36,397 bases of DNA. It comes from Chloroflexota bacterium. Its GTDB lineage: Bacteria > Chloroflexota > Anaerolineae > Anaerolineales > Villigracilaceae. The position numbers and the translations under genes were made by a program. The stretch is from positions 1-36,397 of the forward strand of contig JACRBH010000235.1 in the NCBI GenBank assembly GCA_016234535.1. Direction: 5' to 3'. How positions within the stretch are numbered: position 1 is the first letter of the stretch; each line of letters opens with the position of its first letter. Of this stretch, positions 7,031 through 14,697 are shown piece by piece. The notes beneath the pieces were generated by a model. It saw only the letters and a list, made by a program, of their open reading frames with translations, was not told the DNA's origin and did not search any database.

Positions 7031-7416
7031 AAGAACGGGCGCGAATTGCCCGCAAGGCATTATCCACTTTGCAGGAACTAACAGACCAATCGAATCTATC
7101 GATGGTCGAACGGGATGCCGCAATTCAAAGGTTTGAATATACCTTTGAAGCCACATGGAAAACCGCCCAACTATTTTTAGCAGAGGTTGAAGGACTGACT
7201 GCCAACTCACCCAAGAGTGTTATCCGCGCCAGTTGGCAGGCTGGCCTGTTTGACGAATCAACTGCGCAACTTGCCCTGCAAATGTGCGAAGCTCGCAATA
7301 TGACTGTCCATACTTATAATGAAAAAATTGCGATGACGATTTATCATCAAATTGAAAATTACGTCGGTGTTTTTGAGATTTGGTTAAGTTCAATGGAAAA
7401 AAGACTTGATAGTTAA
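7018..7416 (+). CDS. HEPN toxin of the HI0074 (nucleotidyltransferase substrate-binding) family
   Basis: A 132-residue four-helix protein of the HI0074 family, the partner of MNT nucleotidyltransferases. The HEPN active-site motif Rx4HxY is intact: Arg93, His98 and Tyr100 in RNMTVHTY. This contrasts with the degenerate HepT-like protein at 1786. Upstream features include RFEYTFEATWKTAQLFL, typical of the family. The ATG overlaps the end of mntA, and GAGGAAGG at about 7003-7010 can serve as the ribosome binding site. In other members the HEPN domain acts as an RNase and the Tyr is the AMPylation target; both are inferred here. Confidence 0.87.
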   Translation: MERVKERARIARKALSTLQELTDQSNLSMVERDAAIQRFEYTFEATWKTAQLFLAEVEGLTANSPKSVIRASWQAGLFDESTAQLALQMCEARNMTVHTYNEKIAMTIYHQIENYVGVFEIWLSSMEKRLDS

Positions 7417-7442
7417 GTTTATCTCACCGTTTATCTAACCAC

Positions 7443-7475
7443 GACCTCCGAATTCTCGCGAAGCAGTCGGAGGTC
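7443..7475. terminator. Possible bidirectional terminator hairpin
   Basis: A perfect 9-bp stem, GACCTCCGA (7443-7451) with TCGGAGGTC (7467-7475), between the convergent HEPN and aldehyde oxidoreductase genes. The T-run is weak on both strands, so termination efficiency is uncertain. Confidence 0.4.
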
Positions 7476-7483
7476 TGTTACAT

Positions 7484-9301
7484 TCAATCCCACAACTCCT
7501 TCGCCACATCCTCCAACCCCAATTCCATCAATTTCTCTTTCGATGGTTTCCCGCTTTCCTTATCCCATCCCCGCGCCTCGTAATACGCATTGAGCATTTC
7601 AGCAAAATCAGGGACAAACCCTTCCGCGCCGCCTTCCTTGTATGGTTTAAGCAAAGCCTTCGGCAATTTATCATTTGCGCGAGTTATTCCCAGGCGGTTG
7701 TTGATGGCGCGTTTGAGATTCCAGCCGCGTTCACCGGAGCGCATCATATCTGCGAGAGTCCATTCGTACCCGCAGGCCGCGTTGACCAAATCCACTTGCA
7801 TTTGCGGGTCAACATTGGCAAAGATGCACATCACAAAAGAATTGAAGAACGTCCGCCAATTCTGATGACGCGCCACGTTCGCAGCTTTCTCGGCCTGCGC
7901 GTGACGGTCAAAGTAAGTGATGCCGATATTCTCCTGCGTATTGCCCCAATCCACGAGGAAATAATCCGATTGGTTATGGCACGCCCCGCGCGGACTGGTC
8001 GCATACGAAAGCGCCATACCCGAAACGCCGCGCGGATCGTGATACGCCACTTCGAGTCCATTCACCTGCACGGCCTCATCTTCCGCGCCGAACGCCGCAC
8101 CAAATTGCCGCGACCCGCGCGACAGCAACTCGCCGATCCCTTCACGCCGCGCGATCAATTGGATCAACTGCCGCACCGCCATGAAGTTTCCCCATGTAAG
8201 CTCAATGCCGCCAGTATCTTGTTTGGTCAACTTGCCCATTTCATATAAATGAAATGCAAGGCCGACCGTATTGGCCGTGCTAATGACATCCAAGCCGTAT
8301 TTGTCGCACAATTCACCAAGCCGCACCACTTCAACGAGATCGTCAATCAAAAGATTCGGGCCAAAGCCAACGATCGTTTCGTATTCAGGTCCCTTGCGCT
8401 TCGTACCGTCGCCAATATTCACCACACGCCCGCACGCGATCACACATCCCTGACAGGCGCTGGTTCCCACCAAAATACTTTCAGCCATTTTCGAACCAGA
8501 GACATTATCCACGTTTGCAAACGATCCCTGATGATAATATTTCGAAGGCATCGCGCCCAAATATTCCGCGTAATTTGCCGCGCTCGCAGAGCCAAGTTCA
8601 TGAATGATCTTCGCCTGATTATCCTGTTTGAGCGTGCGGTTGGCTTCGGAACGCAAAGCGGAATAGTGCTCCACATCCGCAAGCTCGATCTTCTTTTTTC
8701 CATACACCGCGATGGCTTTGAGATTCTTCGACCCCATCACTGCGCCAAGCCCCGTCCGCCCCGCCATGCGGCCGTGGTCGCAGCAAATGGATGAATACAA
8801 CACCCCGCGCTCACCCGCCTGTCCGATCACTGCGACTCTTGCGCCTTTGACTCCGACTTCCTCTTGGACAAATTCCTGCGTCTGATAGACATCCTTCCCC
8901 CAAACACTCGCTGCATTTCTGACCTCAAGCCTGCCTTCTTCGACCCAGAGATAGACGGGGCTTTGAGATTTTCCTGTCACCCACAAGCCATCGTAACCAG
9001 CCTTGCGCAGTTCTGGCCCCCAGAATCCGCCAATGTTGGATTCCGCCCATAATTGAGTTGCAGGACTTTTTCCGCAGATCACAAAACGTCCAGTCGTTGG
9101 GCCAGACGTCCCTGTGAGCGGACCATTGATGAACAGCAAAGGTGACTCAGCCGATAGCGGGTCCAGTTCCTTCGTGAGATATGGGTACAGAATCCGTGCC
9201 GCAAGGGATGCGCCGCCGAGAAAGTCACGCTCCCATTCTTTGGGGATAATGAATTCTTCAGTTGTGCCAGTTGTGAGATTTATTTTGAGGATGGGTTGCA
9301 T
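7484..9301 (-). CDS. Aldehyde:ferredoxin oxidoreductase family protein (tungsten/molybdopterin)
   Basis: A 605-residue member of the aldehyde:ferredoxin oxidoreductase family. These enzymes carry a bis-pyranopterin tungsten (or molybdenum) centre plus a 4Fe-4S cluster and oxidise aldehydes with ferredoxin in anaerobes. The N-terminal domain starts with ILKINLTTG and has the family block FINGPLTGTSGPTTGRF and GRMAGRTGLGAVMGSKNLKA. The cluster cysteines are seen in CQGCVIAC (Cx2Cx3C), with a distal Cys in FVMCIFAN. Start: a 17-residue longer frame opens at 9352, but those extra codons lie in a dispersed repeat, while the ATG at 9301 gives the normal family N-terminus and length. It follows the SCP2 gene on the same strand, so the two may be co-transcribed. 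The substrate cannot be told from sequence. Confidence 0.9.
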   Translation of the reverse strand: MQPILKINLTTGTTEEFIIPKEWERDFLGGASLAARILYPYLTKELDPLSAESPLLFINGPLTGTSGPTTGRFVICGKSPATQLWAESNIGGFWGPELRKAGYDGLWVTGKSQSPVYLWVEEGRLEVRNAASVWGKDVYQTQEFVQEEVGVKGARVAVIGQAGERGVLYSSICCDHGRMAGRTGLGAVMGSKNLKAIAVYGKKKIELADVEHYSALRSEANRTLKQDNQAKIIHELGSASAANYAEYLGAMPSKYYHQGSFANVDNVSGSKMAESILVGTSACQGCVIACGRVVNIGDGTKRKGPEYETIVGFGPNLLIDDLVEVVRLGELCDKYGLDVISTANTVGLAFHLYEMGKLTKQDTGGIELTWGNFMAVRQLIQLIARREGIGELLSRGSRQFGAAFGAEDEAVQVNGLEVAYHDPRGVSGMALSYATSPRGACHNQSDYFLVDWGNTQENIGITYFDRHAQAEKAANVARHQNWRTFFNSFVMCIFANVDPQMQVDLVNAACGYEWTLADMMRSGERGWNLKRAINNRLGITRANDKLPKALLKPYKEGGAEGFVPDFAEMLNAYYEARGWDKESGKPSKEKLMELGLEDVAKELWD

Positions 9302-9310
9302 AATAATTTC

Positions 9311-9404
9311 ATGTCTTTGCGAGGCGGTGCTCTTCCGCCGAAGCAACCTCATGTTACAAGGAGGTTGCTTCGGGCAAAAGACAAATGCGCCCTCGCAACG
9401 ACAT
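9311..9404. repeat. Dispersed palindromic repeat, 'GTCATTGCGAGG' family, copy 1
   Basis: A 94-bp imperfect palindrome: outer arms TTTGCGAGG / CCTCGCAACGACAT and inner arms GAAGCAACCTC (9340-9350) / GAGGTTGCTTC (9361-9371). It separates the SCP2 and aldehyde oxidoreductase genes, which lie on the same strand. This is the most diverged of the near-full copies. Confidence 0.82.
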
Positions 9405-9410
9405 GGATAT

Positions 9411-9821
9411 TTAAACTATTTCTTCCGTCGCTTCATTCGCCACGCGGACAAAGTCCAATACCGTTGGCACGTTGCGCATCATATAGCCCATGCTGCCCTG
9501 GACTTTTAATTTCATGGTCATCATGGCGGTCATGGGATTCAATTTGCCTGTCAGGATGGCGGTGATGTTGTTGTATGTGGCGCTCAACATAAAGGCGGGT
9601 TTTGGGTGGGCGGATGCTTCAGGCTTGTATTCTGCCTTTCGGCACTTCCCATGCCACAGGTCCAGATAGAACGTGAGTTCCTCTTTAAGATTGCCTTCTG
9701 CTTCGATGCGAAAGACCAGGTCCCCTTCCCAATTCTTCGCAATGTCGGCATATTTTTCATCAGAATTGATCTTTATTTCCAGTCCCTTTAACCACTCTTC
9801 ACTTGGAAAGACAGCAGTCAT
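9411..9821 (-). CDS. SCP2 sterol-binding domain protein
   Basis: A 136-residue single-domain SCP2-type protein (SCP-2 sterol transfer family), a lipid-binding fold with a hydrophobic tunnel. It shows the family's alternating strands and helices: GDLVFRIEAEG, YLDLWHGKCR, FMLSATYNNITAILTGKLNP and KLKVQGSMGYMMRNV. Start: an in-frame ATG exists at 9836, but the ATG at 9821 has a clear GGAGG eight bases upstream and gives the more usual N-terminus. The gene precedes the aldehyde oxidoreductase on the same strand, with a palindromic repeat between them. The ligand is unknown; bacterial members bind fatty-acyl groups or other hydrophobic ligands. Confidence 0.85.
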   Translation of the reverse strand: MTAVFPSEEWLKGLEIKINSDEKYADIAKNWEGDLVFRIEAEGNLKEELTFYLDLWHGKCRKAEYKPEASAHPKPAFMLSATYNNITAILTGKLNPMTAMMTMKLKVQGSMGYMMRNVPTVLDFVRVANEATEEIV

Positions 9822-9884
9822 GACAGCAACCTCCACATCAAAGATAATGATATTGTACCATTATGGAATTATGTACAAAAATCC

Positions 9885-9913
9885 TTGCACAAATGAAAAA
9901 AATAGTCTATGCT
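9885..9913 (+). promoter_or_regulatory. Promoter of the amino acid transporter operon
   Basis: TTGCAC (9885-9890), a 17-base spacer, then TATGCT (9908-9913). The predicted transcript begins at about 9920, inside a hairpin that would then occupy the 5' leader. Confidence 0.5.
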
Positions 9914-9917
9914 TAGC

Positions 9918-9944
9918 GCCACGGGATGATCTTCATCCCGTGGC
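9918..9944. repeat. Perfect 12-bp hairpin in the leader of the transporter operon
   Basis: GCCACGGGATGA (9918-9929) pairs with TCATCCCGTGGC (9933-9944) across a 3-base loop. It lies between the putative promoter and the ribosome binding site of the binding-protein gene. There is no T-run, so it is more likely a stability or regulatory element, or a small repeat, than a terminator. Confidence 0.55.
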
Positions 9945-9987
9945 AATTTAAGAATTGCCAATTATTCTATGTCTCTTGGAGGAGATA

Positions 9988-10884
9988 ATGAAAAAACTTT
10001 TGACACTGGCCAGCCTGCTTGTTCTGGCCTCCCTTGTGCTATCTGCTTGCGGCGGCGGAGCCTCAAGCGCTTCCGACCTGCTCGGCGCGATCAAGGAACG
10101 TGGTTACATTCTTGTTTCCACCGACCCGAACTATGCGCCTCAATCATTCCTCAGCACCGAAGCACGCGCAACAGATACAAAATGCCCCACCGATGCACTG
10201 ACGGCTGTTGAAATGGATGGTTTCGATGCAGATGTGGCGAAGGAAATTGGCAAACGCCTCGGTGTTGAGACCTGTTTCGCCACCCCGGATTGGGACATGG
10301 TCACAGCGGGAAGCTGGGCCAATAAATGGGATATTAGTGTGGGTTCAATGACAATCAAACCCCCGCGCCCAGATACCTTTTTCTTCACTACTCCCTACTA
10401 TGCCCCAAGCGGGGTTGTAGGTGTGCCCGCTGATTCCACATTGACTTCGGTTGATGAATTGGCTGGTCAATCAGTTTGTGTTGCCACCGCAACCACTTAT
10501 TTTGACTGGATTAGCGGCGCCCTCGATCTTAATCCTGAAGATATTTACGTGCAGTCTCCCGCTGACATCAAGGTTGTTGAACTCCCAACCGACCAGGAAT
10601 GCCCGCAAGCCATTGATGCCGGCCGCGAAGATTTTGTCGCTTACGTAACTTCAAAAACAGTTGTGGATGCCAACATTGCAGCAGGCATGGCGGTTAAACA
10701 GCTTGGCGGCCCTCTGTTCCTCGAAAAGAATGCCGTTGCATTCGATAAGGCGTCCAGCCTCGATTCAACCAGCGCGGTCGAAACCATAGACAATATCATC
10801 AAGGAAATGCATGGTGACGGCACATTGAGCGGATTCTCGATGAAGTGGTTTGGTACTGACTTGACCCAGGGGCTCGTCAAATAA
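9988..10884 (+). CDS. ABC transporter substrate-binding lipoprotein, family 3 (polar amino acid)
   Basis: A 298-residue extracytoplasmic solute-binding protein of family 3, the type that binds polar amino acids. It has a lipoprotein signal peptide (KKLLTLASLLVLASLVLSAC) with the lipid-anchored Cys at about residue 21. The mature protein shows family motifs GYILVSTDPNYAPQSF, MDGFDADVAKEIGKRLGV, WDISVGSMTI and FFTTPYYAPSGVVGV. Start: the frame is open further upstream, but the ATG at 9988 follows GGAGGAG and begins a proper signal peptide. Permease, ATPase and a dimethylargininase follow in the same direction. A terminator-like hairpin right after this gene may allow the binding protein to be made in excess over the membrane parts. 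A cationic or methylated arginine ligand is suggested only by context. Confidence 0.93.
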   Translation: MKKLLTLASLLVLASLVLSACGGGASSASDLLGAIKERGYILVSTDPNYAPQSFLSTEARATDTKCPTDALTAVEMDGFDADVAKEIGKRLGVETCFATPDWDMVTAGSWANKWDISVGSMTIKPPRPDTFFFTTPYYAPSGVVGVPADSTLTSVDELAGQSVCVATATTYFDWISGALDLNPEDIYVQSPADIKVVELPTDQECPQAIDAGREDFVAYVTSKTVVDANIAAGMAVKQLGGPLFLEKNAVAFDKASSLDSTSAVETIDNIIKEMHGDGTLSGFSMKWFGTDLTQGLVK

Positions 10885-10893
10885 ATTTCGATA

Positions 10894-10936
10894 AAAATAA
10901 AGGGAAGCGGCTCGAGCCGCTTCCCTTTATTTTTTT
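10894..10936 (+). terminator. Strong intra-operon terminator hairpin
   Basis: A perfect 20-bp stem (10894-10913 with 10914-10933) centred on CTCGAG and followed by a T-run. It sits between the binding-protein and permease genes, which suggests partial termination and unequal expression within the operon. Confidence 0.85.
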
Positions 10937-10952
10937 TCAAAGGGAGATCAGC

Positions 10953-11801
10953 ATGAACATGTTTTCGACAAGGCAAAACCCGCCCAAAACACAAGCCGAA
11001 CTGATCTATGAAGCTCAAACCCGCAGAGAACGTCAATTTCGCACCAATGTTGCCATATCCTGGCTGGTTTTAATTTTTATCCTAATTATTCTGTTCAGCG
11101 GACAGGGTATAACCATTGGGACAAAAACATTTAGTACCATTCAACTTAATACTGAATTCATAAAAAAGAACCTGCCTTTTATTGCGGGCGGTCTGGGGGA
11201 AACGATTAAGATTTCCCTGATGTCCATAATGCTCGCCATAATTCTTGCCCTGCTCGCCGCGCTTGGAAGGCTTTCCACGTTTCCACCCATCTATGCTCTT
11301 AGCACTTTTTACGTTTCCCTTATTCGAGGAACTCCCCTTTATCTACAAATTTTCTTTTTCTTTCTTGCCCTGCCGCAATTGGGAGTTGTTCTTTCCGGGC
11401 TTTTGTCCGGGGTGCTCGCCCTCGGCCTGAACTATGGGGCGTATATGTCCGAGATCTTCCGTGCTGGGTTAAGTTCGGTGGGGAAGGGCCAGCGCGAAGC
11501 TGCCATGGCACTTGGGATGACGCCCGGCCAGACGATGCGGCGTATTGTTCTTCCACAAGCATTACGCTTTGCCATCCCGCCAACAGGCAATGAATTCATT
11601 GCAATGACCAAAGACTCTGCGCTTGTCTCGGCAACCGGATTTGCGCATGAATTAATGTGGCGCGCCACTAGGGTTGGTCGCGCAGAATCTAATAATTTGG
11701 AAGCGCTCATCATGGCGGCCATGTTTTACTGGATAATGACCATGATCCTATCCTACCTGCAGGGTATTCTTGAAACCCGTCTTGCCAAGGGAGAGCGATA
11801 A
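10953..11801 (+). CDS. Polar amino acid ABC transporter permease (HisM/GlnP family)
   Basis: A 282-residue inner-membrane permease. After a cytoplasmic N-terminal stretch with a charged TRRERQF segment come a first membrane segment ([14 protein letters not shown]), an extracytoplasmic loop, then several further segments. The family N-terminal motif [13 protein letters not shown] and the EAA loop [20 protein letters not shown], which docks the ATPase, are clear. The preferred start is the ATG at 10953 with GGGAG upstream. The ATP-binding gene begins one base after this stop codon. The next gene after that is dimethylargininase. Confidence 0.93.
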   Translation: MNMFSTRQNPPKTQAELIYEAQTRRERQFRTNVAISWLVLIFILIILFSGQGITIGTKTFSTIQLNTEFIKKNLPFIAGGLGETIKISLMSIMLAIILALLAALGRLSTFPPIYALSTFYVSLIRGTPLYLQIFFFFLALPQLGVVLSGLLSGVLALGLNYGAYMSEIFRAGLSSVGKGQREAAMALGMTPGQTMRRIVLPQALRFAIPPTGNEFIAMTKDSALVSATGFAHELMWRATRVGRAESNNLEALIMAAMFYWIMTMILSYLQGILETRLAKGER

Positions 11802-11802
11802 C

Positions 11803-12564
11803 ATGGTTCCCATAGTAAAAATTTCCAACCTCGACAAATATTTCGGCCGCCTGCATGTATTAAAAAACATCAGCCTCGATGTTGAACAGCGGCAGGTCGT
11901 CTGCCTTATCGGCCGCAGTGGTTCAGGCAAAAGCACATTGCTGCGCTGCATCAACTTCCTTGAAGAACCCTCCCATGGAAGTATTGAAGTGGATGGCATC
12001 AAGGTTGATGGCGGCGAGAAAGGCGCACATCACCGCCAACTCGTTCACGATGTGCGTTTGAAAACAGGCATGGTCTTTCAGGAATTCAATTTATTCCCGC
12101 ACATGTCGGTGCTTGAGAATGTAATTGAAGGGCCTGTCATCGTCAAAGGCATGGATAGGAAAAAAGCAATCGAACTCGGCGAGGAAAATCTTGACAGAGT
12201 AGGATTGCTATTTAAAAAAGATGAGTATCCCAATCGTCTCTCAGGCGGACAAAAGCAGCGCGTCGCCATCGCACGCGCTCTGTCGATGGAACCGCGGGTT
12301 ATGTTATTTGATGAACCCACTTCGGCGCTTGACCCTGAACTCATCGGTGAAGTATTGAACGTAATGAAAAAGGTCGCCACAGAAGGCATGACCATGATCG
12401 TGGTAACACACGAAATGGGATTTGCCCGCGAAGTTGCAGACCGTGTCCTGGTGATGGGCGATGGCGAATTGATCGAAGATGCCAAGCCCGCTGACTTGTT
12501 CAGCAACCCCAAGGATCCGCGCACGAAAGCGTTGATCGACCGCTATCGCACTGGAGAACAATAA
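11803..12564 (+). CDS. Polar amino acid ABC transporter ATP-binding protein (GlnQ/HisP family)
   Basis: A 253-residue ABC ATPase with all catalytic motifs: Walker [11 protein letters not shown]-loop [14 protein letters not shown], signature LSGGQKQR, Walker [13 protein letters not shown] and switch His VVTHE. It powers the permease upstream. Start: the frame extends upstream to 11770 inside the permease gene, but the ATG at 11803 follows AAGGGAGAG and gives the standard N-terminus. Its stop codon is directly followed by the ATG of the dimethylargininase gene, which suggests one transcript. Confidence 0.95.
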   Translation: MVPIVKISNLDKYFGRLHVLKNISLDVEQRQVVCLIGRSGSGKSTLLRCINFLEEPSHGSIEVDGIKVDGGEKGAHHRQLVHDVRLKTGMVFQEFNLFPHMSVLENVIEGPVIVKGMDRKKAIELGEENLDRVGLLFKKDEYPNRLSGGQKQRVAIARALSMEPRVMLFDEPTSALDPELIGEVLNVMKKVATEGMTMIVVTHEMGFAREVADRVLVMGDGELIEDAKPADLFSNPKDPRTKALIDRYRTGEQ

Positions 12565-13323
12565 ATGACCGTTGCAATTACACGCGATGTAAGTCCGCGC
12601 TTCAACGAATGTGAGATCACGCACATTGACCGCACACCGATTGATGTTGATATTGCGCGCGCGCAACATCACGAATACGTTCAGGCTCTTGCAAAAATCG
12701 GTTGCCAGGTGATTGAATTACCCGAAGAGCGGGATTTGCCTGATTCGGTCTTTGTGGAAGATGCAGCATTTATTCTGGATGAAGTAGCGGTCATTACGCG
12801 GCCCGGGGCTGCTTCCCGCCAACCAGAGACAGAGTCCATCATCCGGGCATTATCCCCCCACCGCGCGCTGGTACAGGTCACCGCCCCCGCCACAGTGGAC
12901 GGCGGCGACGTGCTTGTGCTTGGACATGATATTTATGTCGGCATTTCAACGCGCAGCAATGATGCGGCTATTCATCAACTGCGTGAATTGCTCGATGTTT
13001 ATGGCTATAAAGTGACCGGTGTGGAAATGCATGACTGCCTTCACCTCAAAACCGCTGTCACAAAAGTGGACGACATGACTTTGCTCATCAATCCAAACTG
13101 GCTGGACACTTCCCACTTCAAGGATTTGGATTGGATCGAGGTTGATCCGTCCGAACCTTTTGCGGCGAATTGTCTGCCGGTAAATGGTCAGATCATATAC
13201 CCCACATCGTTTCCAAAAACACGCGCAAAGCTCGAAGCACGCGGGTACAAAATCCAGGCCGTTACTGTGGATGAACTCGCAAAAGCTGAAGGCGCAGTCA
13301 CCTGTTGCAGCTTGATCATTTAA
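12565..13323 (+). CDS. ddaH: Dimethylarginine dimethylaminohydrolase (DDAH)
   Basis: A 252-residue member of the guanidino-group modifying (amidinotransferase) superfamily, closest to DDAH, which converts N-omega-methylated arginines to citrulline plus methylamines. Catalytic residues in place: His160 in DCLHLKT and Cys247 in VTCCSLII, the TCCS block also seen in mammalian DDAH. The substrate-binding DLPDSVFVEDAA and TVDGGDVL motifs are present. The length matches bacterial DDAH (about 254). The ATG touches the stop of the ABC ATPase gene, so import and hydrolysis of the substrate are probably coupled. Arginine deiminase and agmatine deiminase are relatives, but length and motifs fit DDAH better. 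The exact substrate remains an inference. Confidence 0.85.
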   Translation: MTVAITRDVSPRFNECEITHIDRTPIDVDIARAQHHEYVQALAKIGCQVIELPEERDLPDSVFVEDAAFILDEVAVITRPGAASRQPETESIIRALSPHRALVQVTAPATVDGGDVLVLGHDIYVGISTRSNDAAIHQLRELLDVYGYKVTGVEMHDCLHLKTAVTKVDDMTLLINPNWLDTSHFKDLDWIEVDPSEPFAANCLPVNGQIIYPTSFPKTRAKLEARGYKIQAVTVDELAKAEGAVTCCSLII

Positions 13324-13338
13324 TAATTATATTTGGAC

Positions 13339-13384
13339 TGCAAAATCTCCTGATTTTGCACCGAAGTCGGAGACTTCGGACTCC
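13339..13384. repeat. Double-palindrome repeat of the GGACTCC family, copy 2
   Basis: TGCAAAATC-TCCT-GATTTTGCA (13339-13360) is followed by CCGAAGTC-GGA-GACTTCGG (13361-13379) and the tail GGACTCC. The first stem shares TGCAAAATCTCCTGA with the copy at 18509-18542. It lies after the ddaH gene. Confidence 0.7.
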
Positions 13385-13386
13385 GT

Positions 13387-13419
13387 AAAAGAAAAATCCC
13401 CGAAAATATCGGGGATTTT
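13387..13419 (-). terminator. Terminator of tRNA-Leu
   Basis: An 11-bp stem, AAAATCCCCGA (13393-13403) with TCGGGGATTTT (13409-13419). Read on the minus strand it is followed by TTTTTCTTTT, so it fits termination downstream of the tRNA gene. Confidence 0.82.
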
Positions 13420-13428
13420 CATTGCTTG

Positions 13429-13510
13429 TGCGCTAGAGAGGACTTGAACCTCCACGCCTTGCGGCACACGCACCTCAAACGTGCCTGTCTGCCAATTCCA
13501 GCACTAGCGC
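13429..13510 (-). tRNA. tRNA-Leu, anticodon GAG
   Basis: A complete 82-base class II tRNA on the minus strand. The acceptor GCGCTAG (13510-13504) pairs with CTAGCGC (13436-13430), with discriminator A. D-stem CTG/CAG; anticodon stem CACGT/GCGTG with loop TTGAGGT, giving anticodon GAG (reads CUC/CUU). There is a long variable arm with stem GCC/GGC and a T-arm with TTCAAGT. The 3' CCA is not encoded (CAA follows the discriminator). It has its own strong promoter and terminator. Confidence 0.95.
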
Positions 13511-13521
13511 AAGCAGGGCGT

Positions 13522-13549
13522 ATTATAATCGGCTTGCTTTTCTTGTCAA
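13522..13549 (-). promoter_or_regulatory. Consensus promoter of tRNA-Leu
   Basis: On the minus strand: TTGACA (13549-13544), a 16-base spacer, then TATAAT (13527-13522). Both hexamers are perfect sigma70-type consensus, 11 bases before the mature tRNA 5' end. Confidence 0.88.
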
Positions 13550-13572
13550 GCACATAAATCACAGGAGGTATT

Positions 13573-14595
13573 ATGGTTCGAATCGTTGTTGATGCAATGG
13601 GGAGTGATAACTACCCAATACCGGATGTGGAAGGCGCAGTACAGGCCGCGCGTGAATATGGCGTGGAAATCATTTTGGTGGGCGATGAAACGATCATCAA
13701 GCCGGTGCTTGATAAACAAAACACCGAGGGATTGAAAATCCGCATCGTGGATGCGCCCGAGATGTTGACGATGGAAGACAAGGGTGAAAAGCTCGTTTTG
13801 AAGGCGCGCAGCAAGGATGCCAGGAATTCAATGGCTGTTGGCATTGACCTGGTAAAGAACGGCGAAGCGGACGCATTTGTTACTGCCGGCAACACTGGCG
13901 CAGGCATGGTGACCGCGTTGTTCCGCCTGGGACGTATCCGCGGCGTTGACCGCCCCGCGCTGGCTCCGATCTTCCCTACCGCAACAGGAACATGCGTTGT
14001 ACTGGATATTGGCGCGAACCCCGATTGCAAACCTGAAAACCTTTTTCAATTTGGCATTCTGGGAAGCATCTATGCCGAGAAAGTGCGCGGCGTGAAGAAT
14101 CCAAAAGTTGGGCTGATCTCCAACGGAGAAGAGGAAGGCAAAGGCAATGAATTGGTAAAAGGCGCGACACCTTTGTTCAAGGCGTCGAGGTTGAATTACT
14201 TCGGCAACGTGGAAGGCAAGGAAGTCATCGGCGGCAAAGTGGATGTGGCTGTCACGGACGGATTCACCGGTAACGTGATGCTAAAATCATCCGAAGCGGT
14301 TGCCAAGTTAATTACTGATCGAATCCGCGAGATCATCAAGAATGGCAGTATCGCCACCAAGATCGGCGGCCTGCTGGTGAAGCCCGCTCTGGGAGCGATC
14401 AAGAAACTGCTTGACCCAAGCGAGCAGGGCGCGGCTCCCCTGCTTGGCATCAATGGACTGGTCTTCATCGGTCACGGCCGCTCGGATACATTTGCCATCA
14501 AGAACGCAGTCCGCGTGGCAAAACATGCCGTGGATGTAAAAGTGCTGGACGCAATGAAATCTGCAATCGAAGAGAGTTTGAAAAACGCCCGATAA
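13573..14595 (+). CDS. plsX: Phosphate acyltransferase PlsX
   Basis: A 340-residue PlsX, which transfers the acyl group from acyl-ACP to phosphate to give acyl-phosphate for PlsY in phospholipid synthesis; peripheral, cytoplasmic. Hallmarks: the N-terminal VVDAMGSDNYP, DARNSMAVGIDLV, TAGNTGAGM, PTATGTCVVLDIGAN, the VALTDGFTGN-like block AVTDGFTGNVMLK, and GINGLVFIGHGRS near the C-terminus. Length and order are typical. An excellent ribosome binding site AGGAGG precedes the ATG by five bases. No fabD/acpP-type gene follows; the next ORF is a NERD-like membrane protein. Confidence 0.96.
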   Translation: MVRIVVDAMGSDNYPIPDVEGAVQAAREYGVEIILVGDETIIKPVLDKQNTEGLKIRIVDAPEMLTMEDKGEKLVLKARSKDARNSMAVGIDLVKNGEADAFVTAGNTGAGMVTALFRLGRIRGVDRPALAPIFPTATGTCVVLDIGANPDCKPENLFQFGILGSIYAEKVRGVKNPKVGLISNGEEEGKGNELVKGATPLFKASRLNYFGNVEGKEVIGGKVDVAVTDGFTGNVMLKSSEAVAKLITDRIREIIKNGSIATKIGGLLVKPALGAIKKLLDPSEQGAAPLLGINGLVFIGHGRSDTFAIKNAVRVAKHAVDVKVLDAMKSAIEESLKNAR

Positions 14596-14640
14596 TGTCA
14601 TTGCGAGAGCAGCAATACCGCTCGAAGCAATCTGCTCATT
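14595..14640. repeat. Dispersed palindromic repeat, 'GTCATTGCGAGG' family, half copy
   Basis: ATGTCATTGCGAGAGC followed by CTCGAAGCAATCTGCTC: only the left half of the element. It begins at the last base of plsX and lies in the gap before the next gene on the same strand. Confidence 0.65.
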
Positions 14641-14697
14641 CATAAATTTCAACCCGCTTCCCATGCTGTCCCCGGCGTGGAAGCAAAATAGGAAAAC

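Noticed and set aside
8249..8794. 181-codon ORF on the plus strand
   Set aside because: Shadow of the aldehyde:ferredoxin oxidoreductase gene on the opposite strand; no recognisable domain.
9302..9352. Longer N-terminus of the aldehyde oxidoreductase from 9352
   Set aside because: The additional codons are part of a dispersed palindromic repeat, and the family N-terminus starts at the ATG at 9301.
13524..13529. Plus-strand TATAAT as a plsX promoter
   Set aside because: The box is the other face of the tRNA-Leu -10 (ATTATAAT is nearly symmetrical), and no -35 lies at the right distance on the plus strand.
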